Shown here piece after piece: positions 45,841 to 56,809 of a DNA stretch of 64,000 nt (position 1 is its first letter; every line of letters starts with the position of its first letter). This DNA comes from Cryptomeria japonica (taxonomy: Eukaryota > Streptophyta > Pinopsida > Cupressales > Cupressaceae), in NCBI RefSeq assembly GCF_030272615.1, contig NC_081414.1, forward strand, positions 3,535,501 to 3,599,500, written 5' to 3'. The position numbers and the translations under genes are program-made. The notes below the pieces were generated by a model. It saw only the letters and a list, made by a program, of their open reading frames with translations. It was not told where the DNA came from and did no database searches.

Positions 45841-46413
45841 TGTAATGCCCCCATTTTTCGGCCAGGCTTATGGAAAGAAAATAATTTAATTATTAATGTT
45901 TAAGTTGAATATTTTTATAAAGCAACTTTCTTGAGACTGAAAATAAAAGTTTAATTATATAAAGTCACTTTAAGGGAGTTTAAAGGTTTACTGTATATAA
46001 AAGGTGATTTTATAATTTTAAATTCCTGAAAGCTCTGCTTGGAGTTATAAAAGTTTATTGAGGAGAAAGGGGTTCATTCTGAAGTTTGATAATTTCTCTT
46101 TGGAGATTTGTGCATGTGGTCAGCTTTCTACTAGTGGGATGAAAACCCCTAGAGAGATGGAGGTTTGAAAGCTTTGACTAAACCTTTGAGTGGTTCAGAA
46201 AAGACTTTTGTGAACAACATAATCAACCTCCTCTGAATAATATTAGGAACCATTATGATTTTTTTTTTTGAAAATTAGCAACATGAATTTGCATAGTTCT
46301 CTATTGTCTGAGTTGCTACTTCTTGGAAATAAACTTCAATTATTTTTTAATTAAACCTTTCAATTAGCCTTCTATTAAATTCATCATATGAATTGTTTAG
46401 GTTATGTCTTTGT
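45841..46413 (+). mobile_element. Gypsy-type LTR fragment, interrupted by the hAT element
   Basis: Starts TGTAATGCCCCCATTTT, identical to the start at 50996. It contains a GATGAAAACCCCT block like those near 51700. The hAT element interrupts it at 46414-50442. Confidence 0.5.
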
Positions 46414-46421
46414 GTAATAAG
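46414..46421 (+). repeat. 8-bp target-site duplication, left
   Basis: GTAATAAG, repeated exactly at 50435-50442. Eight-base duplications are the hallmark of hAT insertion. Confidence 0.85.
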
Positions 46422-46439
46422 TAGTGTTCCACGACCGTT

Positions 46440-46540
46440 GGGGACGGGGGGATGGGTTTTGGGGATGGGGGGACAAAGGGCCTAAGTTTGGGGATGACGG
46501 GGGGATGGCGGTGGGTGGTAGGGTGGTGGTGCTGATATAA
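46440..46540 (+). other. G-rich tract, potential G-quadruplex
   Basis: Many runs of three to six G separated by one to seven bases, in the left subterminal part of the hAT element. Confidence 0.6.
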
Positions 46541-46583
46541 TTATACATATACTTATAGTACTTGAAAAACTAGTTGTGAAAAG

Positions 46584-47112
46584 TGTTGATTTTAAGGTAG
46601 TGCTCGTTAACTACATGCAATCATTAGTTCTGTCGCCTTCCCAACCACAGACGATAAGCTCTTATCGTCACCCCCGAGCACGCTGCATAAATTTCTCGCC
46701 ATCAATTGATCTACTAGTACATGAATTCGATCTGCCTGATTATGATCGAACTTTCTGTCTGATCTTTGTTCCAAAGAGGGAAGACCACGTCCATATATAT
46801 CTGTTGAAAGGAGATATCCAAGAGTTGGCTCTCATCAAGGAGGCACGACCTTCATGAAGCATCACATGCCTTCAAATGAGGGGTGGCGGACTTTAACCAA
46901 AAGTCGGCCCCTTTGAAACAAATCTGATAAGTCAAACTCGATAATGTATGTTTAATCATTAAACCTGATAATGCATATGTGACTTAATAGAGATATTAAA
47001 GGATTAATATAAGTTGATAGATTCATCAAATGTGTAAGGCCAATAGGCCATTCACACATTTGATCTTGCTGAGTCAGCCTGTAGGATTTCTACGGATGCT
47101 ATATCATCAACA
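46584..47112 (-). mobile_element. 3' LTR of gene-capturing element
   Basis: 529 bp. Matches 49239-49767 throughout with scattered substitutions, most of them near its left end. Confidence 0.93.
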
Positions 47113-47353
47113 CTCCCTCTTAGCTAGGGGAGGAATCCTTCTTAATCTCTACAAGTCGCATCACCTCATTGTGATGACTAACATAATGACTACACTCATG
47201 TGAATGAAAGAAGCTTATTACCTCATCGTGATAGCATATCACCTCATTGTGATGTTTGACCACAATGGCTACTCCCAGAGGGTGAATACACACACATGCT
47301 AAGTCATGGAGTCTCTCACATGACATCCACCATACCTACTCGTAGAGGGTGGA

Positions 47354-47758
47354 ACAAGGGCTGGAACCTCAAACTTCTCTCACAGAGAAGAATGCATAAC
47401 AAGCGCTGATACCTCAAACTTCTCTCACAGAGAAGAATGCATAACAAGCGCTGATACCTCAAACTTCTCTCATAGAGAAGAATGCATTACAAGCGCTGAT
47501 ACCTCAAACTTCTTTCACAAAGAAGAATGCATAACAAGGGCTAATACCTCAAACTTCTCTCACAGAGAAGAATGCATAAGAAGGGCTGAAACCTCAAACT
47601 TCTCTCATAGAGAAGAATGCATAAGAAGGGCTGAAACCTCAAACTTCTCACACAGAGAAGAATGCATAACAAGGGTTGATACCTCACACTTCTCTCACAG
47701 AGAAGAATGCATAACAAGGGTTGAAACCTCAAACTTCTCTCACAAAGAAGAATGCATC
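47354..47758 (+). repeat. 45-bp minisatellite, nine units
   Basis: The unit contains ACCTCAAACTTCTCTCACAG then AGAAGAATGCATAAC. Each unit can form a small hairpin, CTTCTCT with AGAGAAG. Confidence 0.93.
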
Positions 47759-47816
47759 TCTACCATGCCTACTCGTAGAGGGTGGATCCACCATACCTAC
47801 TCGTATAGGGTGGAAC

Positions 47817-48098
47817 GAGGGCTTTCACCTCAAACTTCTCGCAGAGAAGAATGCATTAACAAGAGATTGCACCTCGAACTTCTCCTCACAGAGAATAACT
47901 CACTAACAAGGGATTTCACCTCGAACTTCTCTCTCTCAGAGAAGAACTCATTAACAAGGGATTGCACCTCGAACTTCTCTCTTACAAAGAAGAACTCATT
48001 ATCAAGGGATTGCACCTCGAACTTCTCTCTCTCAAAGAACTCATTAACAAGGGCTTTCACCTCAAATTTCTCCATCACAGAGAAAAATGCATTAACCA
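47817..48098 (+). repeat. Variant minisatellite, about 48-bp units, six copies
   Basis: Related to the 45-bp array (ACCTCGAACTTCTC core). A 23-base motif, CATACCTACTCGTAGAGGG with flanks, separates the two arrays and is also present at about 47330. Its minus-strand frame stays open. Confidence 0.88.
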
Positions 48099-48103
48099 AA
48101 TCT

Positions 48104-49069
48104 TTATGATGATGTGGCTCCCTCTGAAGATGAAATGTCAGGCTCCCTTTGAATGCTGATTCTTCCTCTACGAAGAAATGCAAGCAATATTCCTTCCTTG
48201 AATAGAGATTCATTAGTGCCTGAACCTTGGGTAGAGGGACCGCCAATGAAAAGCATAATTCTGGCAGCAATGCCAGGCACACAAGCCTCAACCAGCCTCG
48301 CGGCCACACTGAGAGCAGTGCCAATGCAACGTGCAACTCTTGCATCCGTCTGCGCCGCCCACAGATCCTTCTGCAACTCTTCCAAAACCAAATTCAAAGT
48401 GAATTCACACTTGGAAGCTGGCAACAAGAATCGGGTAATGCTCTGAGCAGAGAGGCCGTCCTTGACGTTGATTACATCATCAGCAAAATTGCAGATAGCG
48501 TCAAGCGTTCTATCAATCTGGTGTCGCGATTTAGGATTTTGAGTAATATTAGACTTACTAAGCCAATAATGCCCAACCATACGGCCCTCATTTGGATTGG
48601 CAATCGAACAAGCCTCAAGCTCTTCGAAGGCCTTAAAAGCGCTTTAAAACTTGGGTTCCATTGCCTCCACGAATTCGTTCGTAAACTTGATTCGGCTGAC
48701 ATGGATATACAATCCGAGCTCCTTGTGTTGATAAAGCCAATTCAAGTACCGATTCCATAGGGCTGTGGGCTCCGTCTCTAGCCCTTTCTTCTTCAAAGAA
48801 TTTGTATCGAGGACAGAAACCTCTCCAGCCACAACAACCCGACTTCGAGTCACAAGCCGACATCTTTCAACGCTGACAATGCCGAGCTTTGAAATCTTGG
48901 GCAAAATCTTGTGACGGGGCAACAGGCAACTTTTTGCACAAGTTGTCTGCGTTTCCCCACGGAACTTCAGAGGCAAAGGATTTTGGGCCATCATACTTGT
49001 TCTCGAGGCCAGGGGAGACTCGATCCCCTGATTGCCACCTAATTTGTTTAGACACTTGACCGACGCCAA
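48104..49069 (-). pseudogene. Chimeric ORF: plastid PGI fragment fused to SEC23 fragment
   Basis: One minus-strand frame of 322 codons with a single internal TAA (48644-48646). 48763-48467 matches plastid glucose-6-phosphate isomerase: TALWNRYLNWLYQHKELGLY, the SRIKFTNEFVEAMEPKF block, then NEGRMVGHYWL and DRTLDAICNFADDV. About 60-80 residues before it resemble a basic transit peptide. 48433-48215 matches COPII coat GTPase-activating protein SEC23: RFLLPASKCEFTLN, VLEELQKDLW and CIGTALSVAA through to ARIMLFIGGPSTQG. The join lies at 48466-48434 and is in frame. No introns are present, so capture through spliced RNA is likely. PGI catalytic residues and most of SEC23 are absent; neither activity is expected. 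Confidence 0.9.
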
Positions 49070-49226
49070 TGTGAAGGGCTGAGGTCAGCGAGTGTAATCG
49101 CTGCATTATCCTCTGTAGTCAACTTTAGATCTGGAAGAGATCTTAAATCTGCAATTGTTTCTGATTGAATTTCCCTTGAGAGCACAAGATCTACCTTCAA
49201 GCGGTTAGGCTCTATAGAAGGAACTT

Positions 49227-49238
49227 GCTCTGATACCA
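49227..49238 (-). promoter_or_regulatory. Primer-binding site of gene-capturing element
   Basis: Minus strand TGGTATCAGAGC next to the 5' LTR, complementary to initiator tRNA-Met. Confidence 0.9.
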
Positions 49239-49767
49239 TGTTGATTTTAAGGTAGTGCTCGTTAACCACAGGCAATTATCAGATCTGTTGCCTTCCCAAC
49301 CATAGACGATAAGCTCTTATCGTCACCCCCGAGCACGCTACATAAATTTCTCACCACCAATTGATTTGCTAGTACATGAATTCAATCTGCCTGATTATGA
49401 TCAAATTTTCTGTCTGATCTCTGTTCCAAAGAGGGAAGACCACGTCCATATATATCCATCGAAAGGAGATATCCAAGAGTCGGCTCTCATCAAGGAGGCA
49501 CGACCTTCATGAAGCATCGCATGCCTTCAAATGAGGGGTGGCGGACTTTAACCAAAAGTCAGCCCCTTTGAAACAAATCTGATAAGTCAAACTCGATAAT
49601 GTATGTTTAATCATTAAACTTGATAATGCATATGTGACTTAATAGAGATATTAAAGGATTAATATAAGTTGATAGATTCATCAAATGTGTAAGGCCAATA
49701 GGCCATTCACACATTTGATCTTGCTGAGTCGGCCTGTAGGATTTCTACCGACGCTATATCATCAACA
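49239..49767 (-). mobile_element. 5' LTR of gene-capturing element
   Basis: 529 bp. The partner LTR is at 46584. It is followed by the target duplication AAAAG at 49768-49772. Confidence 0.93.
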
Positions 49768-50079
49768 AAAAGAAGTATAACAGTATAAGAATTACATTTC
49801 AAATGAACTATAGGAAATTAGTAAAATTACAAAATAGCAAAATTTGAAATATTAAATCTAAATATAAAGATTTCTTGAATGCTAATTGCTAAATAAAATT
49901 TGACAAATGAAATTGTCAAATTGGAGATTTCTATTATTAAAATATCATATTAATATCTGATATCACAAAGTCTATAATGATGATTACATGATACATCATT
50001 ACAATGAGTAGCAAATAGCAATAGCATTACAAAAGACAAAATCGCTTAAACAAAAAAAAAGGATTTCAATTGCTTTTTG

Positions 50080-50420
50080 AGTCGGACATGTTCGAACGGG
50101 AGACTCCTGCAAGTCTCCTTGCCCCTCAAGAGACGTCTCAGAGTCTCCCAAGGAGTCTTGGAGACGTCGGATAGGAGATTCCTGCAAGTCTCCTCACCCC
50201 TCAAGAGACGCTTGGGAGTCTCCCAAGGAGACTTGGAGACGCCTGGGGGTCTCCCAAGGAGACTTGGAGATGTCTCCCAAGGAAACTTGAAGATGTGGAG
50301 ACATTTCCCTGTCACCGGTGGAGCTCTGGTGGCGGTGGCGGGAGATGTTGTGTCCTCGTCCCCCCATCTCGGAAACGTCCCCGTCTCCGAGACGCGGTCC
50401 AAAAGGGGGGGAAACGTGTC
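50080..50420. repeat. Subterminal GTCTCC/GGAGAC repeat cluster of the hAT element
   Basis: More than ten copies of GTCTCC or GGAGAC-type words in both orientations, including self-complementary stretches such as AGTCTCCCAAGGAGACTTGG. Such clusters are typical of transposase-binding subterminal repeats of DNA transposons. Open frames on both strands here follow from the repeats. Confidence 0.75.
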
Positions 50421-50434
50421 CCCGTGGAACATTG

Positions 50435-50442
50435 GTAATAAG
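50435..50442 (+). repeat. 8-bp target-site duplication, right
   Basis: GTAATAAG, identical to 46414-46421. Confidence 0.85.
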
Positions 50443-50995
50443 CTCATAGTACCACCTTTCATGTGCTACATCTTCAAGTTGAAGTATAGTAAAAATGGTT
50501 TCATCTTCCATCATTGGTTTGAGAGACAAGCATGTGTCTAACTTTTGTATTTAGGATTGAGCTGCAGACTTATTAGAATTGTCAAAGGTAGAAATTGTTG
50601 ACTTTCCCAATGCATGTTGAATATCTATATGATTTGCTTGCAGCTTTGGTTCAGGTCTTGGACTATTTCTCATTTTCAATTTGTAAAGGTCTTTCAACCT
50701 AAATTTCTGTTTGTAGTGCTCTTTATTCAAAATAAGATGCACTAATATCATTCATACCAAGGACCTAAACTTCTAATTTTTGGAACTTTTTCCTTCCTAT
50801 AAGGAAAGTAGGATGGAAAGGTCTAGTAACAAAACCATTAAGGGTTCTTTGGTTGTTGATGTTATCAGTATTGTTGACCCCTAAAGTGCTCTCATTGCCA
50901 TTCTAATTTCTCGACACATTCATATTATTTTGCATTGATGGATCAACCGAGCCAACATATTTGTAAGTTGCTCCTTGCTCTTGAATAAGCTCATT
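50443..50995. other. Intronic sequence without recognisable gene
   Basis: Continues the sequence interrupted by the hAT element. The only frames are short and unlike known proteins. Confidence 0.4.
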
Positions 50996-52700
50996 GTAAT
51001 GCCCCCATTTTAAGTAAAATTGATTTGTAAGCAATTCACCCAGTTTTTGAGTTTTCTTGTAAGCTACTTGATGAGTTGGGGAGAACTTCAAGTTCTTGGA
51101 TTGCTTAGCATGTGTCTTGTAGAGATGTTGGCAGTGAGCTTAGTTGGTCTTGGTGAGCCTTGTGTCTCTTGCGGAATTAATTTCTGGCTTGTTGGGAGCT
51201 CTCCAAACTTCTTGTTGGAGCATGCTATTTTTAGTAAGTCACCCGATTGCTTTAGATCATCATTCTAAGACTTCAGGATCACTTTGGCATGATCAGAATT
51301 GCATAGTTACATCATTCTGGTACTTTCCGCAACTTGGGTAAATTATTGAGTAATTAATTAATTGTTCATTTAAGTTGTCTAATGTTGAAATATTAAAAAG
51401 GACAACTTAGTTTAATAGCTCTTTAAAAAGGTGTTAAGTCGTGTTTCAAGTTGGACGACTAGGGAAATGGGCCTTTGCACTTGATAACCATTATTATTTT
51501 TCAAAATGGTTATTTTGAAGGATAATAGAACTATTATTTTCAAATTATTGTTAGTTCCGTCTAGAAAATTTATATAAGGAGGTTGAGGGTTCATTTGAAA
51601 GGTTAGTCATGAACTATCATTTGATTTTGTTGTTGGAGAGAACTTGAGTTCTTCCAAAATTTCTTTAGGACAAGAATCCTCTTGGAGTTGCTGGTTTCGG
51701 GGACGAAAACCCCTTATTTGATGGAGTGGTTTCATATAGAGATCACCAGTGAGCTGCAAAGAAGAGTTCCAATTTTGGGTTTCAAGTATGAAGATTTTTG
51801 ACACTTTTTGAGTTGTTAATTTTGTTTTCTAATACGTATTTTTGAGATTTTAGTTTGTTGAAAATTTTGGAAGCCAATTTGGGCCATACTATTTGAAATA
51901 TCCTTAATAAACATTTTCCAGATTTGTATGCACAATTTGAAATATCTAGGCAACAAACATAGAACTCATACACACACAATAAATCAATAAACTATCCTCC
52001 TTAAAATAGATGCCATTCTATCACTCAACACTGTCAAAGATCCAATAGTCCTTGTCTTGTTCGCTCAATGTCCATATTGTCTCACATGTCTTACAGTGTC
52101 TCACAAGATCCTTGGATGTAATGTCGACTTCTCGCACCTAATCAGCTTTGCATCTATTAGCCTATTTCCGGGTTCCCATAGGCTATTCGACATTCATTAG
52201 GGGACTCATAATTCTGTGGACAACTTGGGTTTTCAATTTCAATGGGTTTCAACAATGGTGCTATTTTTTTATTATATGCTATTCTTAGTATGTTCTATTT
52301 TGGGCACTTGTCATCCGCTTCAACTTCAGTGCAAAGTGCTTTCTTTTTTGCTGCCTTGGGGAAATTTCTAATGTGATTATTATGTTTTATATTTTCACTT
52401 AGCGTTTTTAAAGTGACTTTTAATATTTAATTTAAGTGTTAAATATTTCGAAAAATATATCCCCAAGTTGGATGCCTAGGCCATGGGGGACAAAAGTTGT
52501 TTTTAAAAAGGTTATATGGGGGGATTTTTTGAGGGAATAAAATATTCAAATATTTGAAATGACTTAATTTTTTCCCACCAAGATATCTATATATTGGGGT
52601 TTGGGCTCTCATTTCTACATTCTGAGTTTGTTGTCAAAATGCACTTTGGAGTTCTTCTTGGAGTTGTTGAGAACAAAAATCCTCTGCAATTTGTTTGGAT
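50996..52700 (+). mobile_element. Gypsy-type LTR fragments
   Basis: TGTAATGCCCCCATTTTAAG at 50996 repeats the start seen at 45841. A TATATAAGG box is at about 51569-51577. Two diverged versions of the same region (51440-51730 and 52420-52740) share the layout of an AAGTTGGA(C/T)G(A/C)CTAGG-like block, a TATA-like block, GGAGTT, and a (G/C)AAAA(C/T)CC block. No coding part. Confidence 0.5.
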
Positions 52701-52781
52701 TTGGTGGTGGAAGACCCACCCTAGCTGGTTTAGTGTTTCAATAAGAGAATATGTGTCATTTGCTTGAGTTTTGGTGAATTG

Positions 52782-53164
52782 GGTTCTGCAAGGATGAAGA
52801 TTTATGAAGTATTTTGAGTTGGACTTCAGGATTTTTGGTGTGATTGGTGATATTTAGTGATTTTGTTTCTTTTTGCAAGTTTTGAAGAAAAGACACTCCT
52901 GGCCATACACTTCCAACCAAACTTGAACCTTCATTTTGGCTCACATCTCCTAGGGCATCAATTATTTGTTTTTGGTTCTGCAAGGATGAAGATTTATGAA
53001 ATATTTTGAGTTGGACTTCAGGATTTTTGGTGGGATTGGTGATATTCAGTGATTTTGTTTCTTTTTGCAAGTTTTGAAGAAAAGACACTCCTGTCCATAC
53101 ACTTCAACCAAACTTGAACCTTCATTTTGGCTCACATCTCCTAGGGCATCAATTATTTGTTTTT
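52782..53164. repeat. Tandem duplication of a 192-bp unit
   Basis: The unit starting GGTTCTGCAAGGATGAAGAT is present at 52782 and 52974, almost identical by eye. Confidence 0.92.
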
Positions 53165-53615
53165 GGGTACTTTTCCATCACACTTTCCTCAGCTGGGCGA
53201 CCAAATTCCATAGGTTATTTGCAAGGTTTGATGTGATTTTGAATTTTCTAAAGGAATCGCCCCTCCCAAGCAGGTCATACAAGTGTGGATTGCATTGAAA
53301 TTAGTGCCAAAATGTATTATCCTACCCCTTTTTGCAACCAAATCCCTAAGTACTTTTTATAAAGATTTTAGGCAAATAAAGAAATTTAACACATGTCAAA
53401 CATTTTACTTCAATTCATCCCCTTCTTCAATGAGATATTACAAATATATAGTAGTTACATCTCCTAGTTTACAAGAGGAATTCCTATAACAAATTTATCT
53501 ATTTTGATGAGTTGTTTTAACAACTCAACAAACAAACAAACCTCAACAAATAGTTACATCTGTAATAGCTATTTGAATTCACATTATGTGAACGCTAACT
53601 ATACATTTCCCAACA

Positions 53616-53627
53616 TCCCCCCCCTTA
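53616..53627 (-). promoter_or_regulatory. Polypurine tract of a gag-only copia remnant
   Basis: Minus strand TAAGGGGGGGGA directly followed by TGTTGGGAAATG, a likely 3' LTR start extending leftwards from 53615. The other LTR border is not visible. Confidence 0.55.
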
Positions 53628-54299
53628 GTGTGAGAATGGTAGGAACTCACACCCTTCATCCACAATAAGCCCTACTCTTGTGGCTCATGATCTTGATTCA
53701 AAACAAAAGGCACCTCCCATCAACCGTTCATGGTTTTCACACAGGTTTACCAAAAACTTAGACATGAACAAGAACCCACTCATTTATTCACCTCATATGG
53801 TTTTTTGGATTACCACTAACCTTTTCAAGATCCATGAATTGCATTACACTAGTGCTTTTGTTCATTACAATATTTTACACTAGGGGGTTACATAAGGAAA
53901 TAACCCACACATAGCAATTGGTGATGATTGTGCCACTTGATCTCCAACAAGAAAGGAAATTTTCACTGCAACTGGAGTTGGAATATTGATGTTATATACC
54001 CCCCATTATGTGAAATTTCCAATTATAAGAAACATAGAAGCACACATTACAATAGAAAATGAGATGCTACCAGAGTTGATAAGCGGCCTCATTGTTGGTG
54101 ACTGATGAGAGGACGCTGAGTGTCCTCCTTCCTCCGTTGCCTCCTACCTCCAAGATTGAATTATTCAAAACACATATTCCTCATCGCTAGGACAAGACAA
54201 CTCTTCATCACTGGCATATTCTTTCCAATCTCTTTCTTTAGCGAAGGAAGCATGATGATCTAGTTTATCATCTAATAGATCTTGTGCCCTCTTCTTACA

Positions 54300-54990
54300 A
54301 TTCAAAATTACTATCCTATTTCATTACAATAGAAGCATTTGATTTTTCCTTTTGAAGGAATATTCTTAGATTTGTACTTCCCTTTTCTTGCTTTGTTATG
54401 TACAAATAAGACCTCTTCATATTCCGAGTCTTCATCATGATCAAGTAGAGTAGATATTACTCCTTCAAGACTAATGGTACCTTGCTTAATGTAAACACCA
54501 TTCAAAACATATTTTTAGGCAAACTATTCAAAAGTATTGCTTTGGCATCATCATCTTTTACTTTCTCACTGATCCCAGCTAGCTGATTTAGGAGAGAGTG
54601 AAACTTACCTATATGATCTGCCATTTTTGCACCTTTATCCATCTTCAATCCATACAGTCTCTACTTCAACGTTGTCTTGACACTTTTTGCTTCAGATCCA
54701 AAGAACTTGTTTAATGACTCCCAAATTTCTTTTGCTGACTTCGTAAAATCCACATGGTGTAATATGCTTTTGATAAGCCAATGCCAATAGTTCCCGAAGC
54801 TTTCTGATTTTTGATATTCCACTTTGCAAGTTCATTTGCATCAGTTGGTATGATTGAGTTTGGTTTGACATCCCAAAGATCTTTTTGTATTAGATGTAAT
54901 TGCATCTGTATTTGCCATGTATGAAAGTCTTGACCTTCAAATTTCTCAGTGAAAGTTAATTTATCCATAACTACCCTTTCTATCAACAGA
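54300..54990 (-). pseudogene. Decayed copia gag (minus strand)
   Basis: The 5' part (54986-54711) has the gag landmarks LTFTEKFEGQDFHTWQIQMQ and LHLIQKDLWDV. The 3' part (54505-54311) ends in a partial zinc knuckle, CFYCNEIG, preceded by a Lys-rich stretch. Stops and a frameshift lie between them. No pol follows before the polypurine tract at 53616, so the element was internally deleted. A degenerate primer-binding site (TTATCAAGGTGC on the minus strand) is at about 55023-55034. Confidence 0.75.
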
Positions 54991-55435
54991 ATTTCAAAGA
55001 TGTCGGGCTCTGCCGATAATGCACCTTGATAACAACATTTTTAACATGTTGATCAAATAGACATACTTTTGATGACCCAATTTTACCAACTTGTAGATTG
55101 GACTATATCCAACTTGACTTTGAATTTAAAATCACTTACCTATATAAGACCGACTTGGATTAACCTTGCAATAATCCACCACGCTTCCACTGCAAACAAA
55201 AATAGCGATAAACTGCAAACTCTGGTCAAACAAAAATAGCTTGAAAACTGGCAATCAACAGCCAGACAATGCAAAAGATATCTTCAGCCAAACAGACGAG
55301 CCTCCACGAAGGATATATGCTGGCCGAGAGTTAAATGAATTGTCTTAAAATAGATCACGTCCTTGATAAACAAAACGTGGGCCACTAGCAATTAAAGTTT
55401 ACATAAAAAGGCCAACAAACCAAAACTCCAATCTT

Positions 55436-56000
55436 TCAAATGATTTGGTTCCTCTGAAATGAATAGTTTCTCATGTAGTGTATGTTATTCCTGATTTTCT
55501 TGATTAATTTGTTTTTGATAGTTCTTTTTTCCTCATTCGACGTCGAATCTATGGACAAATTGCTTGCTTGGTCAGCAAGTTCTTGATATACTTCGTCAAG
55601 GAGCGGGAGGTGTTTGGATATCTTCTCCCACTCGTCCTTCATATGTTCTTTAGTGAAGGTCTTCCTTCCTTCCCGACTACAACTTCAGTTGACACTCCGA
55701 CTTTTACTTCTTGGCGGGCTTGGGCTTTCTATCAAGAATCCTTTGGTTTCTTTGGCAATTCTTCTTAGTAGCCTTCGTCGTTCTCCTTGTTCTCTTAGTT
55801 GAAGGGATCTTCTCACCGATCCTTTTGTCATTTTGTGAGTGCTTGGAATACGTGTCCTATCTTTGTTAGGCTACATGAGCATTAATTCCTGGGGTATGTC
55901 TCCTATGTCACGTTCTTCTTCTTCCCTTTGTGCCTTTGTTCATACCATTGCAGTATATGTTGCCTTCGTTGTTCCTAATGCCATTTTGCCTAAAGGAGTC
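55436..56000 (-). pseudogene. Decayed ORF, unknown
   Basis: Coding-like minus-strand frames: about 55829-55690 (start MTKGSVRRSLQL, Arg-rich, RSKSRS tail) and 55642-55436 (start MKDEWEKISKHL), separated by a stop and a frame change. Their composition suggests a retroelement gag or accessory protein. The family is not recognised. Confidence 0.35.
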
Positions 56001-56809
56001 CATTATGTTCTGTGCATTTACTTTCTGCATTTAACCGTTTACCCGAGAGGGCAAACAAAGCCTTGCCAGTCTGTGCAGTAGATGATCAACTTCTGCCTTG
56101 ACGGTGATATTATCCCAGCTGGTGTCTCCAGGGCCAAACGTGTTCCTTCTACAAGATTTCCCACAACTTTACCAAGTCTTCTGTAAATTGGTCTACTCTT
56201 CCCTGTGGGCTTGTATAGCTTCATTGACAGTTTGTCAGTGTCCCATTACATTGCCATGATTCCTATTTGTGTATGCTTTGCTAGAGTTAGAATTGGCAAC
56301 AATGTCAAATGTTTACTCAGGCATCGTACTTGAATGATTTATATAGAATGGAAAAAATAAAATAATAGAACAGAACAATATCAATTACTTTCAATCATAT
56401 TCTAGAAAGATATGTATTTATTTTCATTTATTAAATATGCAATGTATATAGTAACTTCATATGCACGGTCCTCGACTATAAGTACAAGAGATATATATCC
56501 AGGCCAACGTTGGTTGAGAACACCAATTGTCAGCAACTTCCATGTAACCACCAATTTTTAGAGACTAGAGTTAATTACATTTTAACTTATTTTATTATTT
56601 GCCGAACTACACCTTATAAGGTGTTAAAATTTACTTGTGTATTATCCAGTGCTTGACCTCCAAAACCTTTTCTTTGTAGATGATTTTCTATATCTTTGCT
56701 ATCATATAACATGTTTAATTTGATATATAAATTTTCAAGCATTGCAATTGGAAGTCATGTCAAGTAACTATAGATTATAATGCTCATCAAAATTTTTTAT
56801 TGGGTGCAG
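56001..56809 (+). other. Distal part of OR intron 1
   Basis: No gene seen. It ends in a pyrimidine-rich acceptor (AATTTTTTATTGGGTGCAG). Confidence 0.5.

Larger units (their letters stand above)
46584..49767 (-). mobile_element. Gene-capturing LTR retrotransposon (Bs1-like)
   Basis: LTRs of exactly 529 bp at 46584-47112 and 49239-49767, TGTTGAT...ATCAACA. Perfect 5-bp target duplication AAAAG on both sides. On the minus strand the primer-binding site TGGTATCAGAGC follows the right LTR and a purine tract (AAGAGGGAG) precedes the left LTR. No retroviral gene is present. The interior carries a spliced, fused pair of host gene fragments (plastid PGI then SEC23) and two minisatellites. It is comparable in concept to maize Bs1. 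Confidence 0.93.
46422..50434. mobile_element. Non-autonomous hAT-like DNA transposon containing a nested LTR element
   Basis: Termini are TAGTGTTCCACG and, inverted, CAATGTTCCACG, with the YARNG start typical of hAT. They are flanked by the exact 8-base duplication GTAATAAG. Removing the nested retroelement (46584-49767 plus one AAAAG) leaves about 0.8 kb, with no transposase frame. Both ends are GC-rich: G-runs near 46440-46540, and at the right end (50080-50420) a dense set of inverted and direct GTCTCC/GGAGAC words. Confidence 0.85.
33987..56809 (+). other. OR: Proposed OR intron 1, about 22.8 kb, GC-AG
   Basis: Starts GCAAGT and ends TTTTTTATTGGGTGCAG. It contains the palindrome array, the TAG-split ORF, the hAT element with its nested gene-capturing retroelement, and several LTR fragments. 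Introns of tens of kilobases filled with retroelements are known in conifers. The boundaries depend on the exon 1 assignment. Confidence 0.55.

Noticed and set aside
49999-50541. ORFs on both strands rich in Ser, Arg and Glu
   Set aside because: Products of the inverted GTCTCC/GGAGAC cluster in the hAT end.
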